Part shown: piece after piece, positions 1 through 9,339 of the stretch | Numbering within the stretch: position 1 is the stretch's first letter | Layout of the letters: every line of letters starts with the position of its first letter | Origin: Ructibacterium gallinarum | GTDB taxonomy: Bacteria > Bacillota > Clostridia > Monoglobales > Monoglobaceae | DNA: 64,000 bases | Assembly (NCBI RefSeq): GCF_014982785.1 | Contig: NZ_JADCKB010000001.1 | Location: 186,001-250,000 of the forward strand | Direction: 5' to 3' | The notes under the pieces: model-generated | Told to the model about the DNA's origin: nothing | What the model saw: the letters and a program-made list of their open reading frames with translations, nothing else | Database searches by the model: none | Made by a program: the position numbers and the translations under genes

Positions 1-2115
1 GGGAAGCATGGTCTCTAAAATGATCAGCAAGCTGATAAAATAATATTTCCGGTCACCCAAATAGTACATACCCACAAAAATGGTAAGAGGTACCGCAATC
101 AAAATGAGTCCAGCCGCCGCCCAAAGCCGTCGGGACAGCCGCCGCTTTCCTCCAGGCATCTGCCGGGATGAAGCTGGCAGATCCAGTCTTTTTTGCGGGA
201 TCAGCGCCGCCAAGCAAAGCGCCAGTTCAAAAACAGAGGCCGCCTGCACCAAATAATCCCGCCAGTCCGTATACCGATTGTAAAACAAAATTAAAGTCGC
301 AAGAAATGCCGCACCAAAAAAAACGCCAAAGGCAACCCTTTTCCAGGTCAGCTTTTCCCGCACCGGTTTTTGGGGCGCTTCCGCTTTCTTCCGCTGTTCC
401 TCAGAGGGATACAGGGTGTCATCGACTTCCTCAGCTTCCGGCGGCTGGCTGACCACTCCGCCGCAGGCGGTAATCACATCCTCCGGCAGAACCGCCTGTG
501 GCAATACTGTTCTTGCCATCCGGTTGGCGGCGGTGGTATAAAAGCGTTTTCCGACAAAAAATTCCCGGGGTGTACCGCTGCTAACCACGTTCCCATCAAA
601 AAACAATCCGCACCTGTCCGCATACCGGGCGCAAAATTCAATATCATGAGAAACCATAATCACCGTCACACCCCGCCGTTTGAGTCCAGCCAAAAGTGCC
701 GCCAACTTTTCCTTAAAACAGGCATCCAGTCCCTTAGTGGGCTCGTCCAGCAGTAAAATTTCCGGATCATTCAGCAAAATCTTGGCAAGCGCCGCCTTTT
801 GCTGTTCTCCTCCTGACAAATCATAGGGGTGCTGGGAAAGCAGCGCTTCGATCCCGCAGAGCCGGGCGGTCTTTTTCACCTTTTCCGCCTTTTCGGCCGC
901 AGACAGCCTGCTCTCTTTCAGCATCTCATATAAATCAAGCTCCACTGTCTTTTTCACAAACAGAGATTGCGGGTTCTGGGGAAGTACTCCCAAAAGGCCG
1001 GTATACCGATCTCCAATCTCTTCTACCGGCTTATCTTGTACCAGCACCTTTCCCCTGTACGGAGTCCGCAGGCCGCTAATTAAGGATAAAGTAGTTGTTT
1101 TTCCGGTTCCGTTTCCGCCCACCAGAGCATAAAACTCGCCTTTTGCAATTTTCAGAGAAAGGCCTTTGACTACATCTGCCCCGTCTTTTTCATACCGAAA
1201 CCATACGTCCCGCATATGGATCAGCGGATGCTCCGGCGGCGGATTCTGCACCGCTTTGGAAATGCGGCTGGGGTCGATCTCCCGCTCTGTGGCAAGAGTC
1301 TCCAGCCAGGTGCGCCCCTCCCGCACAGTGAGCGGACAGGACAAAGAATTGGGCACATCCGCATAAATCCGCATAGGAGTAGGCAGAGCCCGATACATGG
1401 TATGCCCCTGCTCCCGCAGGGTCTTTTCCACCTCCCGGGGACTGCCGTTTGCAATCACTTTGCCGCCGTCCATAACCACCACCCTGTCCGCCAACGGAAC
1501 AGCCTCCTCCAGCCGATGCTCCGAAAGGATCACCGTCGTCCCAATTTCCCGGTTGATTTTGGCAAGTGTCCACAAAAAGTCCTGCGCCGCAATGGGATCT
1601 AACTGGCTGGTGGGTTCATCTAAAATCAATACCTCCGGCTGCATGGCCATGACTGCCGCCAAATTGAGAAGCTGTTTCTGGCCGCCCGAAAGCGCATCTA
1701 CCTTTTGGTAAAACCAGTTCTCAATTCCAAAAAAAGATGCCATTTCTGCCACCCGTGCCCGAATATCAGCGGTGGCATAACCCAGGCTCTCCAGCCCAAA
1801 GGCCAGTTCATGCCACACCTTATCTGTTACGATCTGGTTGTCCGGGCTCTGCAAGACAAAACCGATCCTCTCTGTCTGGTTGCGCATATCCACACTGTCT
1901 AAAGGCTGATCGCAAAATACCACCTCTCCCGTCCGGCTGCCATGGGGGGCAAGCATCGTTTTGAGCTGCCGCAAAAGAGTAGATTTTCCACAGCCCGACT
2001 GGCCGCACAAGACCATAAATTCCCCTCTTTTCACCGTCAGGCTGACATGACAAAGCGCCGGGATCTCCTGCCCTGGATAAAAAAAGGTCAAATCTTTGAT
2101 TCGATAGCTTTCCAT
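1..2115 (-). CDS. ECF transporter double ATPase fused to a C-terminal membrane (S-type) domain, partial
   Basis: Energises vitamin uptake at the inner face of the membrane. From the ATG at 2115 an open frame of 705 codons runs off the window edge. It holds two complete ABC ATPase domains. Domain 1 has Walker A GQSGCGKST (38-46), signature LSGGQ (142-146) and Walker B VLILDEP (162-168). Domain 2 has GGNGTGKTT (333-341), LSGGE (433-437) and ILLLDEP (453-459). After a charged linker there are at least three hydrophobic segments (about 594-614, 624-640, 664-682) ending in a YYLGDRKYY-type stretch typical of ECF substrate-binding subunits, so the protein looks like an A-A'-S fusion. It overlaps the upstream T-subunit gene by 28 bases. 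The promoter is far upstream, behind the cobalamin riboswitch. The substrate is inferred, not seen; cobalamin is most likely. The end of the S part lies outside the window. Confidence 0.88.
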   Translation of the reverse strand, partial: MESYRIKDLTFFYPGQEIPALCHVSLTVKRGEFMVLCGQSGCGKSTLLRQLKTMLAPHGSRTGEVVFCDQPLDSVDMRNQTERIGFVLQSPDNQIVTDKVWHELAFGLESLGYATADIRARVAEMASFFGIENWFYQKVDALSGGQKQLLNLAAVMAMQPEVLILDEPTSQLDPIAAQDFLWTLAKINREIGTTVILSEHRLEEAVPLADRVVVMDGGKVIANGSPREVEKTLREQGHTMYRALPTPMRIYADVPNSLSCPLTVREGRTWLETLATEREIDPSRISKAVQNPPPEHPLIHMRDVWFRYEKDGADVVKGLSLKIAKGEFYALVGGNGTGKTTTLSLISGLRTPYRGKVLVQDKPVEEIGDRYTGLLGVLPQNPQSLFVKKTVELDLYEMLKESRLSAAEKAEKVKKTARLCGIEALLSQHPYDLSGGEQQKAALAKILLNDPEILLLDEPTKGLDACFKEKLAALLAGLKRRGVTVIMVSHDIEFCARYADRCGLFFDGNVVSSGTPREFFVGKRFYTTAANRMARTVLPQAVLPEDVITACGGVVSQPPEAEEVDDTLYPSEEQRKKAEAPQKPVREKLTWKRVAFGVFFGAAFLATLILFYNRYTDWRDYLVQAASVFELALCLAALIPQKRLDLPASSRQMPGGKRRLSRRLWAAAGLILIAVPLTIFVGMYYLGDRKYYFISLLIILETMLP

Positions 2116-2975
2116 TGATGTGCCTCCCACAATTCTATAACCGCAGGGATCAGGCAAAGGATCCCATATGCAACAAATACACTGCTGTGATAAACCGAAA
2201 CACCAGCGCCCTTCATGGTCGGAAAATACCGAAACGCATTTCCACCCAGGACGGCACCGATCAAAACATAGATACCAAGCCCGGCAATCACCAAAAAGAC
2301 TGTCCTATCCCGCCTGTCAAAAGTAAAAACAGAAAATGCGGTGCGGCCCGGCAGTCCATAACCCCGGCTTCGCATACTGTCCGCCGTTTCAATGGCGTTT
2401 TCCAGCGCCCAGGTCACCATCACTGACAAAATGGTAAGCCCGTGCCGGGCACGGGCAATCACACTTCCGCAGGAAATGTCCCGGCCGATCCCCCGCTGTG
2501 CCTCTGCCACCTTATGTATCTGAGTTCGGAACTTGGGCACAAACCGCAGTACCATAGACAGGATCAGGGACATGGCCGGCATCATCCGGCCAAACAGATA
2601 GATAAATTTATCACTTGTCATGACTGCGTGATAACAGGAAAACCAGCTAATGACCGCACCGATCATCACCGCAGCACCAAGGCCAAAGGCCAGCGACTCA
2701 AGCGTCAGTGGGTTGCCGCTGGGGAGATAGGTCAAAATGGTAGCTCCCTCATGATTAAAGGCAGGATTCAGCAAAGCAGAAATCAGCATCAGCGGCAAGA
2801 GATACAGCAGCTGGAACCGAGCCGCACGCCTGCCGTTAAGCAAAACCGAATAGAAAAAGCCACTGGCCAGGGAAATTCCCAAACACACCGGGTGCATAAA
2901 AAACATGGAAAACAAAATCACCGCAGTAAAATAACTGAAATTAACAATGGGATGATACCGTCCAAATCCGCTCAT
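2088..2975 (-). CDS. ECF transporter transmembrane subunit (EcfT/CbiQ family)
   Basis: This 295-residue membrane protein should couple the paired ATPases to the substrate-binding component. It shows several hydrophobic segments in the first 120 residues and at the C-terminus. The cytoplasmic Ala-Arg-Gly coupling motif is visible as ADSMRSRGYG near residue 220, preceded by a conserved-looking helix (ENAIETADSMRS). Length fits the family. It overlaps the DUF4430 gene upstream by four bases and the ATPase gene downstream by 28, so the three are translationally coupled. Position in a cobalamin-riboswitch operon points to cobalamin or a cobinamide-type corrinoid as cargo; that is inference from context. 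Confidence 0.9.
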   Translation of the reverse strand: MSGFGRYHPIVNFSYFTAVILFSMFFMHPVCLGISLASGFFYSVLLNGRRAARFQLLYLLPLMLISALLNPAFNHEGATILTYLPSGNPLTLESLAFGLGAAVMIGAVISWFSCYHAVMTSDKFIYLFGRMMPAMSLILSMVLRFVPKFRTQIHKVAEAQRGIGRDISCGSVIARARHGLTILSVMVTWALENAIETADSMRSRGYGLPGRTAFSVFTFDRRDRTVFLVIAGLGIYVLIGAVLGGNAFRYFPTMKGAGVSVYHSSVFVAYGILCLIPAVIELWEAHQWKAIESKI

Positions 2976-3934
2976 TGACCGCCCTCCGCCGCAGCGTTAA
3001 AGCCGCCCACATCTACGCCCAGGGTACAGGTATACACCCATTCCACCCGGTCGCCTTCCTGTAACTGATACCGGGAACAGCCGTAATTGGGGAACCAGCC
3101 GTTGACCGAATACAGCCATCCAGACAGCTCGCCGCAGTCAAATTCATATAAATTCCCGATTCCCTCGATATATGCGCTGTTGTGCAGGGGTGTGTTCTCA
3201 AATTCCATATGGATCTTATTCTTCTTCATTTCCCGCAAAAGCAGGTTAAAAACACTTTCCCCCTCATAAAAGGTCACGGTCTGCTCCGCAAAAAGAACCC
3301 CATCTTTTGGAACCAGCTCCGCTTTCTCCGGATCCAGCCAATCCATATTCTGCAAAATCGTGTCACAGCGCACCGACATGGTACAAGTCAGTTCTTTATC
3401 AGTAATCACCGCGTCCTGCGGCTCTATAGGCTGCGGCTTATCTGCCGGCACGGCGCCGGTATCATACCGATCCCGCACGGTGCCTTGGGATCCCGCCGTC
3501 GGCGCCTCTGCCCCCTCCTGCGAAGCCGCAGACGCCGGCTGTTCCGGCGACGAAGTCTCTCCCGCTTTTGGCGGCGGCTGATAGGTAATCTCCGGCGTAC
3601 TGCTCTGTGCCAGCCGTGCCGCCATTTCCACCTTTTCCTCGGCAGTCATGGGCTGGTTCTCTTCTCCTGCTGGACGTTCCCGGACCTCTGCTTTTTCCTT
3701 TTCTGCAGTTTCCTGCGGCGCCGATTCCGGCGCTGCTGTCTGCTCGACATTTTCTTCCTCCGTCTGAGGCGCTGTAGGCTCCGGCATATCCGTTTTCACC
3801 GACGCTGTCTGTCGGTATTTATTTTCCTCCGGCCAGCCCCGCAGGGACGGCGCATTGCCGCCCCACCAGAACACTGCCGCCAAAACGGCCAAAACCATAA
3901 CCCCCATCAAGATTTTCTTTCCATGTTTTTTCAT
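2972..3934 (-). CDS. Membrane-anchored DUF4430 (transcobalamin C-domain-like) protein
   Basis: This 320-residue protein has a short cytoplasmic lysine-rich start, one membrane helix (about 8-26), a long Pro/Glu/Ala-rich extracytoplasmic stalk (about 35-165) and a C-terminal DUF4430 domain (about 210-310). The DUF4430 signature is readable: YEGESVFNLL, then GLxEF-like YEFDCGELSGWLYSVNG, then a final ledGDrVeW-type strand. DUF4430 resembles the small beta domain of animal transcobalamin and intrinsic factor. Here it probably sits at the outer membrane face as a relay between surface corrinoid-binding proteins and the ECF transporter encoded directly downstream. There is no lipobox; anchoring is by the uncleaved helix. 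A single DUF4430 without a toroid domain distinguishes it from its two upstream neighbours. The ligand is inferred from context only. Confidence 0.75.
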   Translation of the reverse strand: MKKHGKKILMGVMVLAVLAAVFWWGGNAPSLRGWPEENKYRQTASVKTDMPEPTAPQTEEENVEQTAAPESAPQETAEKEKAEVRERPAGEENQPMTAEEKVEMAARLAQSSTPEITYQPPPKAGETSSPEQPASAASQEGAEAPTAGSQGTVRDRYDTGAVPADKPQPIEPQDAVITDKELTCTMSVRCDTILQNMDWLDPEKAELVPKDGVLFAEQTVTFYEGESVFNLLLREMKKNKIHMEFENTPLHNSAYIEGIGNLYEFDCGELSGWLYSVNGWFPNYGCSRYQLQEGDRVEWVYTCTLGVDVGGFNAAAEGGQ

Positions 3935-3949
3935 CTTTGATCCCTCTTT

Positions 3950-5581
3950 TTACAGAAGTCTTGCACGCTCCAGCATGGTGTACAGCATCCTGGCGATCTC
4001 GCCCCGGCTCACCGCCTCCTGAGGGCGAAGCTCCAAAACGGTATTGTCTAATATGTCCTCCTTGGAGCAAAACGCCAGTGCGCTCACCGCCCAATCGGAC
4101 GCCTTGACATAATCTATATAGCCTGCCAAAAGATTCCGGGCGGCAAAGGTGTCGATCTCCGTGTTCATGCCACAGAGTTTGGCCGCTCTGGCCACCATCA
4201 CCGCCGCCTCTTCCCTGGTGATTTTACCTTCGGGATCAAACTCCGTATCCGACACACCGTTGATGATGCCATAGCCCGATGCGGTTTTGATATAGGGATA
4301 GTACCACGCAGTTTCCGGCACGTCAGAGAACGTCCTGCCACCTTCTGAAGCAAGGCCCAGACCTCGTGCAATAATGGCCGCAAACTCCGCCCGGCTCATG
4401 TTGGCATCCGGCATAAACTCCGTTTCGGTCATGCCGTTGATAATGCCCCGCTCCGCCAGCGCTTCTACTGCTGTTTGTGCCGAATGCCCGGCAATATCGG
4501 TAAAAGTTTTGCCTTTGCTTGTGATCTCCATCACATGTACATCTTCTATCTTGCCGGAAAGGCCGATGTAGTTCTCTGTTTCAACCGCTGCGGCATCTTC
4601 CATTCTGTAAAGGCTGGATTCCCCCGCCGCAAACCGCTTCACCGCCGCCAGAGCATAGAGTCCCTGCTCCGTAGACATTTGTGCAGAACCGCTTCCGTCT
4701 GCGGTATGTACAAAGCCTTTTCCCGCCTGATAATAGGAAAGGAGATGAGAAAACAAGGTATTTCCGCCTTTGACAAACCGGGGATCTTCATAGGAAATCC
4801 CCAGCTCACACAAAGCAACCAGCATCTGGGCACAGCTCTCCAAATTTTCCGTCCCGTCCCAGCCGGAAAAGCCCGCATTTTCATTTTGATATGCAGACAT
4901 ACAGGCAAGGGCGCCCTCTATGGCCTCCTTTACCTCCGGCCGGTCCTGGTATTTTGCCAGCGCCTGCAGTGCCATGCCGGTGACATCGGGTTCTGACACG
5001 CTGTCTTTGCCCGCAGAATCCGTACCGCTGACCAGAGACCAGCCGCCGTCCGGCAATCTGCTGTCCAGAATTTTTTGAATATACATATCCCGGGTTGCCT
5101 GCACGGCCGCCTCCGGATTTTGGGGCATTGCATAATTTTTGCAGTCCAGCGCCAAAAGCGCCCAGATGGGGCCGTTGATCCCCTGCCATGTGGTCTTTTC
5201 ATAGTCACCCAGGGCAGTCAAAAGATCATACCCCGCCACATTGGTGGGATCCTTGCCAATGGCGCTGAGCGCCACAATGATCCTGGAATACTGGGTCATT
5301 TTCTTCTCATCCAGCACTCCGCCGCAGGCTTTGACATAATCTTCGACTCTGTAATAATAATCCTGAAAATAGTCCTCCGGCACTGCATAGCCGCCCCGGG
5401 CCAGGCCCAGCACTGCCCACTCGCCGCCAATACTCCCCACCTGGGGCTCCGGCACGGTTTCTAAGACGTATTTTGCCGCATCCTGATAGATATCCTCCGC
5501 TTCTGCCGCCGCTGCGGCGGCGGGCAGCAGAATGATGAATGCCACAGCCCCGCTGAGCAGTCTCCTCATTTTGCCGTTCAT
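3950..5581 (-). CDS. Secreted SLH-anchored alpha/alpha-toroid protein (transcobalamin N-domain-like)
   Basis: This 543-residue protein starts with a signal peptide ending in an Ala-rich stretch (about 1-25). Residues 28-320 form repeated helical pairs with GGW and DxTGMALQAL motifs typical of prenyltransferase/terpene-cyclase-like toroids, the same fold as the large domain of transcobalamin. Three SLH repeats follow (about 365-543: FTDIAGHSAQ, FSDVPETAWYY and a divergent third), which should fix it to the secondary cell-wall polymer. No DUF4430 domain is present, so it may work with the preceding or following DUF4430 proteins. The start at 5581 has AGGAGG eight bases upstream. It lies 19 bases after the larger paralogue and shares its promoter. 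The corrinoid ligand is inferred from fold and riboswitch control. Confidence 0.8.
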   Translation of the reverse strand: MNGKMRRLLSGAVAFIILLPAAAAAAEAEDIYQDAAKYVLETVPEPQVGSIGGEWAVLGLARGGYAVPEDYFQDYYYRVEDYVKACGGVLDEKKMTQYSRIIVALSAIGKDPTNVAGYDLLTALGDYEKTTWQGINGPIWALLALDCKNYAMPQNPEAAVQATRDMYIQKILDSRLPDGGWSLVSGTDSAGKDSVSEPDVTGMALQALAKYQDRPEVKEAIEGALACMSAYQNENAGFSGWDGTENLESCAQMLVALCELGISYEDPRFVKGGNTLFSHLLSYYQAGKGFVHTADGSGSAQMSTEQGLYALAAVKRFAAGESSLYRMEDAAAVETENYIGLSGKIEDVHVMEITSKGKTFTDIAGHSAQTAVEALAERGIINGMTETEFMPDANMSRAEFAAIIARGLGLASEGGRTFSDVPETAWYYPYIKTASGYGIINGVSDTEFDPEGKITREEAAVMVARAAKLCGMNTEIDTFAARNLLAGYIDYVKASDWAVSALAFCSKEDILDNTVLELRPQEAVSRGEIARMLYTMLERARLL

Positions 5582-5600
5582 TCCGTTTGCCTCCTATCTC

Positions 5601-8600
5601 TTATGCCGCAAGCCCTGCCAGAAAGACGGACAGCACCTTGGCAATCTCTTCCCGGGTGGCATATTCTAACGGCGCAAATAAATTGTCGCCCCGTCCGTTC
5701 AAGATTCCCGCCATCTGCAAGCGATAAACCGCATCGCCCGCATAGCTGTCAATCTGGCCGTCATCTGCAAAGGTGGTTTTCTCCATAGTCTGGGGGAAGG
5801 TGTAGTTTGCCACATTTGCCGCATACCGATCGATCATTACTGCAATATCCTGCCGGGTAACACTGGCGTTGGGATCAAATTTTCCTTCAAAGCCCTGCAC
5901 GATCCCCTGTTCTGCCGCCCAGGCAACCGCCCCGGCAAACCAATCCTCGGGAGAGACATCCGAAAAGCTCGAATCAGCCCCTTCGACAAGTTCCGCACCG
6001 CTCATTCTTGCCAGCATCGCCGCCAGTTCTGCACGGGTCACCAAATCCTGAGGAGCAAAACTGTCCTCCGTCTTTCCCTGAACGATGCCTCTTTCTACCA
6101 GGTCATAAATATATTCTTCCGCCCAGCCGCTGACATCACTGAACCGCTTGGGTTCGGTGACCTCCTGCTGGGTATTATCCACACTGATACCACCGGAAAC
6201 CGTTGGAAGGCTGCCTCCACCGCTTCCGCCGCCGATTCCGGAAGGCCTGCTGGGCGTGACCGGCTTGCTCTCTTCTTCATCCTCTTCCTTGGTATAATCG
6301 TCTGTATAATGGAATATGACCGAATCTCCGTCCTTTAAGGTGCAGGCATTTAACGCCTTTTGAATATGCGTGCCGTTCACCTTATACATCCAGCCGGAAA
6401 ACGGGCCGTTATCAAATTCTTTCAATCCATTAACGGAAGACACGTAGCTGTCTCCTGACATCTCATATGCAATCCCCGCCGCTTTCAGCGCCGTTTCAAA
6501 TAAATCTTTCACCGTTGCGCCGCTGTCTAAGGTATAGCTTTTTTCTGCGATCCAGGTTTCAAATTTGTCATGCTCTTCCGGCTTTTCGTGCTTACTGTCC
6601 CCAATCAAGGTAAAAGAAACTTGAATTTGATCATCGCCAACGGAGCCGCCACCACCAGAGGTAGTTTCCAGCTTTACCGTGGCATCCGGCGCAAGCCGGA
6701 CTACAAACGGCAGGAATTTGCCTTCCTTTTCCGTTTCTCCATATTTTTCAATCTGAATGGGATACTCCCCTTTTACAATTTCCAGCGTAACCGCACCATC
6801 TTCATCGGTGGTTTTCTCAATTGCCGCATTGCCTTCGCCGATGACAACCTTGGCATCAACAATAGGAACTATTTCGGTCACCGGCGTATAGTCCGGTGCA
6901 GGACCATAGGTGGTCTGTTTGGTAGTAAATACCATCTTGGCCTTACCCTTGGCAGGATAGGTAATTTCCGGTTCCAGCGGAATCATGGCGCTCATGCCGC
7001 CATAATAAAATACCAGTTCGTCTCCATCCTTTATCTCGCAGTCACTGATCCCTACGCTGGCTGCTTCGTTATTGACCATATACTGCCATCCATCATAATC
7101 CTCACCAAAGGTATTTGCGGCTTCTCCGTACAGGCTGTTGATATAAGCCCCATATGCACCGGGCTGAATATCCCGCTGCTCCGCCGGCACTGCCGCCTCC
7201 AGGACGGTCAGCGCAGTCACCTTGCTGTCACCCGGCAGGGTCAGCGCCTTTTCGTACAGCTTATTTTCGCTGATCCCCTCTACTCGTACCGAAACGGTCA
7301 GGACGTCTTTTTCTGTTGGCTCTCCAAACGTAAAGACAGAATATGGACCGCAGGCCTTTACCATACCGGTCCAGGCGATCAAAGCCCGGAACCCCTGTTC
7401 CGTAGACATGGCGTTTTCGCTGACATTATTGGTATAGCCAAATTTATTGGTCTCTGTGCGAAATTTCATCAGGCCGTCTATGGCACTGTTTTCCCCTTTG
7501 ACAAACCGGGGATCGGTATCCGCATCAATCCCCACAGCGGACAGACCCACAACGATCATTGCGGTGGCATTGGAATTTTCCGCACCGAAATTACCGGTTT
7601 CGGTCTGCACCGAAGACAGCCAGGAAACTGCCTTGTCTACCGCTTCTTTCACTTCCGGCCGATCCAGGTAAGGCGCCAGTGCAGGAAGAATCATCCCTGT
7701 GGTTTCCGCACCCCATTTTGTGCTCCAGCCGCCGTTTTCTTCCTGCTGATCAAGGAAATAGGTAATCAGTTTTTCCCTATCTGCTGTCCCCTCCGGCACC
7801 TCATATTTCCCGCTGTCATAGGCCTGCAAAAGATATGCCGCCGACGTGATATAGGGAATGCTTCCCTTAGAAAGCTCCGCAATCATGTTCCATTTGGAAC
7901 CATCTTCCTTCATCAGTGCAGTCACATCTTTGCCAAGGGCTGTCAGCGCAATCACGTTTTTCAGGTCTGCGGTTCCTTCTTTGGCAGAAGCGGCAAACGC
8001 CTCTTTTTGGGTAAGACTATCCGCCTTGCCAAATGCTGCCATTTCCGCGATCACCCAAGGATCAACAGAGTCTTTGTAATCTGCCGCAATGGTTTCCATC
8101 ATAGTTTGCGCAATGGAGGCGTTATCCTCTGCTAAAGCCGATTCCTGCGCCTTGACGATCAGATACGGAGGAATGATCTTGTCGCCGTATCCCCCTTCTT
8201 CCCCCTGGGCAGAAAGTATATATTCCCCCTCTGCAAGGGTAAGGGTCACTCCGCCGTTTTCATCCGTGACCGCACCGTCAATGGGGGTAAAAGCTCCCTG
8301 GGCATCCAGTGTGCCGATCTGAAAGTCTGCCATAGGCTCGGTCAGGTTCTCAATGCTCTCCTCCTCGCACAAACCATACCAGGCCACCCAGTAGCCATCA
8401 AGGGACAACTCCGCCTCCTCATTGGCAGGTACTGTGATCTCCTTTGCCTTCTGCCCTCCATAGGTGAACCAGGTATAATAGTCCATGGCATAGGAATCCT
8501 GATAAATAAAGAAGTCCAGCTGATCTCCAGGGTTTACCTTGGTCTGGGCAATATTCAGCCCTTCATAGCAATCCGGCATTCCCGCCACAGGCTGTGCCGG

Positions 8601-9002
8601 TGCATCGGTATGGGGCATCGCTCCGTTGACAGTAAACCCAATGTTCATGGTCTCCATACCAAACATCACGGAAATAGAACCATCCGTCACCTTCAAATAA
8701 GTATCTTTGTCTTCTTTCGTAAAAGCACCGCCAAAGATTTCTTCATGTGCCTTGACCAAAACATCCAGCGCACAGACATCGTCTTGACCGATAGCAGGGT
8801 CATAGCTATAGCCATATTCTGCCGCAATCCCTGGTTGTACCGCATACTCTCCCGGCGGAAGCACATTTGCCCCTGCCGCTATGCTGCGGACAAAAAAGGT
8901 TGCCGGCTCTGCCGCCCATGTCGCCGCCGGGACCAACATGGTCAGCAGCAGACAAAAAGCTGTCAAAAACGCTAAAATTTTGGTGTTTCTCTTTTGGGTC
9001 AT
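5601..9002 (-). CDS. Large SLH-anchored surface protein with toroid and multiple DUF4430 domains, first gene of the cobalamin-riboswitch operon
   Basis: The start was moved to the ATG at 9002: it has an ideal AGGAGGAG site, and the next residues (MTQKRNTKILAFL...) form a clean signal peptide. A longer frame would begin inside the riboswitch platform. The 1133-residue protein reads, in order: signal peptide (1-27); a DUF4430-like region (30-200); a short beta domain (215-290); an alpha/alpha-toroid with GGWSTKWG and MSTEQGFRAL motifs (310-570); DUF4430 with GWQYMVN (575-680); a second beta domain (700-790); another DUF4430 with FSGWMYKVNG (800-920); a Gly/Ser linker; and three SLH repeats (953-1133). 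Toroid plus DUF4430 is the plan of intrinsic factor and transcobalamin, so capture of cobalamin at the cell wall is the likely job. Ligand binding is inferred. Domain limits are estimates by eye. Confidence 0.85.
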   Translation of the reverse strand: MTQKRNTKILAFLTAFCLLLTMLVPAATWAAEPATFFVRSIAAGANVLPPGEYAVQPGIAAEYGYSYDPAIGQDDVCALDVLVKAHEEIFGGAFTKEDKDTYLKVTDGSISVMFGMETMNIGFTVNGAMPHTDAPAQPVAGMPDCYEGLNIAQTKVNPGDQLDFFIYQDSYAMDYYTWFTYGGQKAKEITVPANEEAELSLDGYWVAWYGLCEEESIENLTEPMADFQIGTLDAQGAFTPIDGAVTDENGGVTLTLAEGEYILSAQGEEGGYGDKIIPPYLIVKAQESALAEDNASIAQTMMETIAADYKDSVDPWVIAEMAAFGKADSLTQKEAFAASAKEGTADLKNVIALTALGKDVTALMKEDGSKWNMIAELSKGSIPYITSAAYLLQAYDSGKYEVPEGTADREKLITYFLDQQEENGGWSTKWGAETTGMILPALAPYLDRPEVKEAVDKAVSWLSSVQTETGNFGAENSNATAMIVVGLSAVGIDADTDPRFVKGENSAIDGLMKFRTETNKFGYTNNVSENAMSTEQGFRALIAWTGMVKACGPYSVFTFGEPTEKDVLTVSVRVEGISENKLYEKALTLPGDSKVTALTVLEAAVPAEQRDIQPGAYGAYINSLYGEAANTFGEDYDGWQYMVNNEAASVGISDCEIKDGDELVFYYGGMSAMIPLEPEITYPAKGKAKMVFTTKQTTYGPAPDYTPVTEIVPIVDAKVVIGEGNAAIEKTTDEDGAVTLEIVKGEYPIQIEKYGETEKEGKFLPFVVRLAPDATVKLETTSGGGGSVGDDQIQVSFTLIGDSKHEKPEEHDKFETWIAEKSYTLDSGATVKDLFETALKAAGIAYEMSGDSYVSSVNGLKEFDNGPFSGWMYKVNGTHIQKALNACTLKDGDSVIFHYTDDYTKEEDEEESKPVTPSRPSGIGGGSGGGSLPTVSGGISVDNTQQEVTEPKRFSDVSGWAEEYIYDLVERGIVQGKTEDSFAPQDLVTRAELAAMLARMSGAELVEGADSSFSDVSPEDWFAGAVAWAAEQGIVQGFEGKFDPNASVTRQDIAVMIDRYAANVANYTFPQTMEKTTFADDGQIDSYAGDAVYRLQMAGILNGRGDNLFAPLEYATREEIAKVLSVFLAGLAA

Positions 9003-9026
9003 TTTCTCTCCTCCTGTTCTTTTACA

Positions 9027-9056
9027 CAAAAAACCGCCCCTTAAATGCAGGGACGG
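9027..9056 (-). terminator. Intrinsic terminator of the cobalamin riboswitch
   Basis: On the minus strand CCGTCCCT and AGGGGCGG pair around a seven-base loop, followed at once by a run of U. It lies between the aptamer and the ribosome site of the first gene, so it is the likely off-switch of the expression platform. A second hairpin (9094-9113) between aptamer and terminator may take part in the switch. Confidence 0.8.
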
Positions 9057-9124
9057 CGACACACGCATTGTGATTCGGCAATGCCGATGTGTACACTCCA
9101 AGGCCCTGTGGAGTTTTTTGTACG

Positions 9125-9286
9125 CATTGCCCGGCAGGTCTTCCGACTCAGGGTATCACGCAAGCCTTTCGCCTTCCCGAAAATTTTCAGTGGCGCAAGA
9201 AAGGCCGCTTCCTCAATACGGCAGCAGGACTGTCCGGGAGTCTCACCCGGTTCCCTATTCTCGCACAGTGTGCGCACCGGCCAATG
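9125..9286 (-). promoter_or_regulatory. Cobalamin (adenosylcobalamin-type) riboswitch aptamer
   Basis: Read on the minus strand, the element shows the conserved pieces in order: a closing stem CATTGGCCGG pairing with CCGGGCAATG; GAATAGGGAACCGGGTG followed by CTCCCGG; GCCACTG; GGGAAGGC; and the B12 box GAGTCGGAAGACCTGCC. Order and spacing match the class I cobalamin riboswitch. It sits between a good promoter and the terminator at 9027-9056, in front of the SLH/DUF4430/ECF operon. By analogy with the family, bound coenzyme B12 should favour termination and so shut the uptake operon down when cobalamin is plentiful. Confidence 0.95.
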
Positions 9287-9310
9287 TAAAATATATTTAT
9301 TTTTTTCTTT

Positions 9311-9339
9311 ATCTTACCTTATGTATCCTTTTCTGTCAA
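9311..9339 (-). promoter_or_regulatory. Promoter of the cobalamin uptake operon
   Basis: On the minus strand TTGACA (9339-9334) and TAAGAT (9316-9311) are separated by 17 bases, placing the transcript start about 20 bases before the riboswitch aptamer. Confidence 0.75.

Noticed and set aside
3182-3940. Plus-strand frame of 252 codons opposite the DUF4430 membrane protein
   Set aside because: Arg-rich mirror of the low-complexity Pro/Glu/Ala stalk; not a plausible protein.
6570-8135. Long plus-strand open frame (521 codons) opposite the large SLH/DUF4430 gene
   Set aside because: It is the antisense shadow of a well-supported gene, has no ribosome site, and its translation is rich in Arg, His and Cys without any domain.
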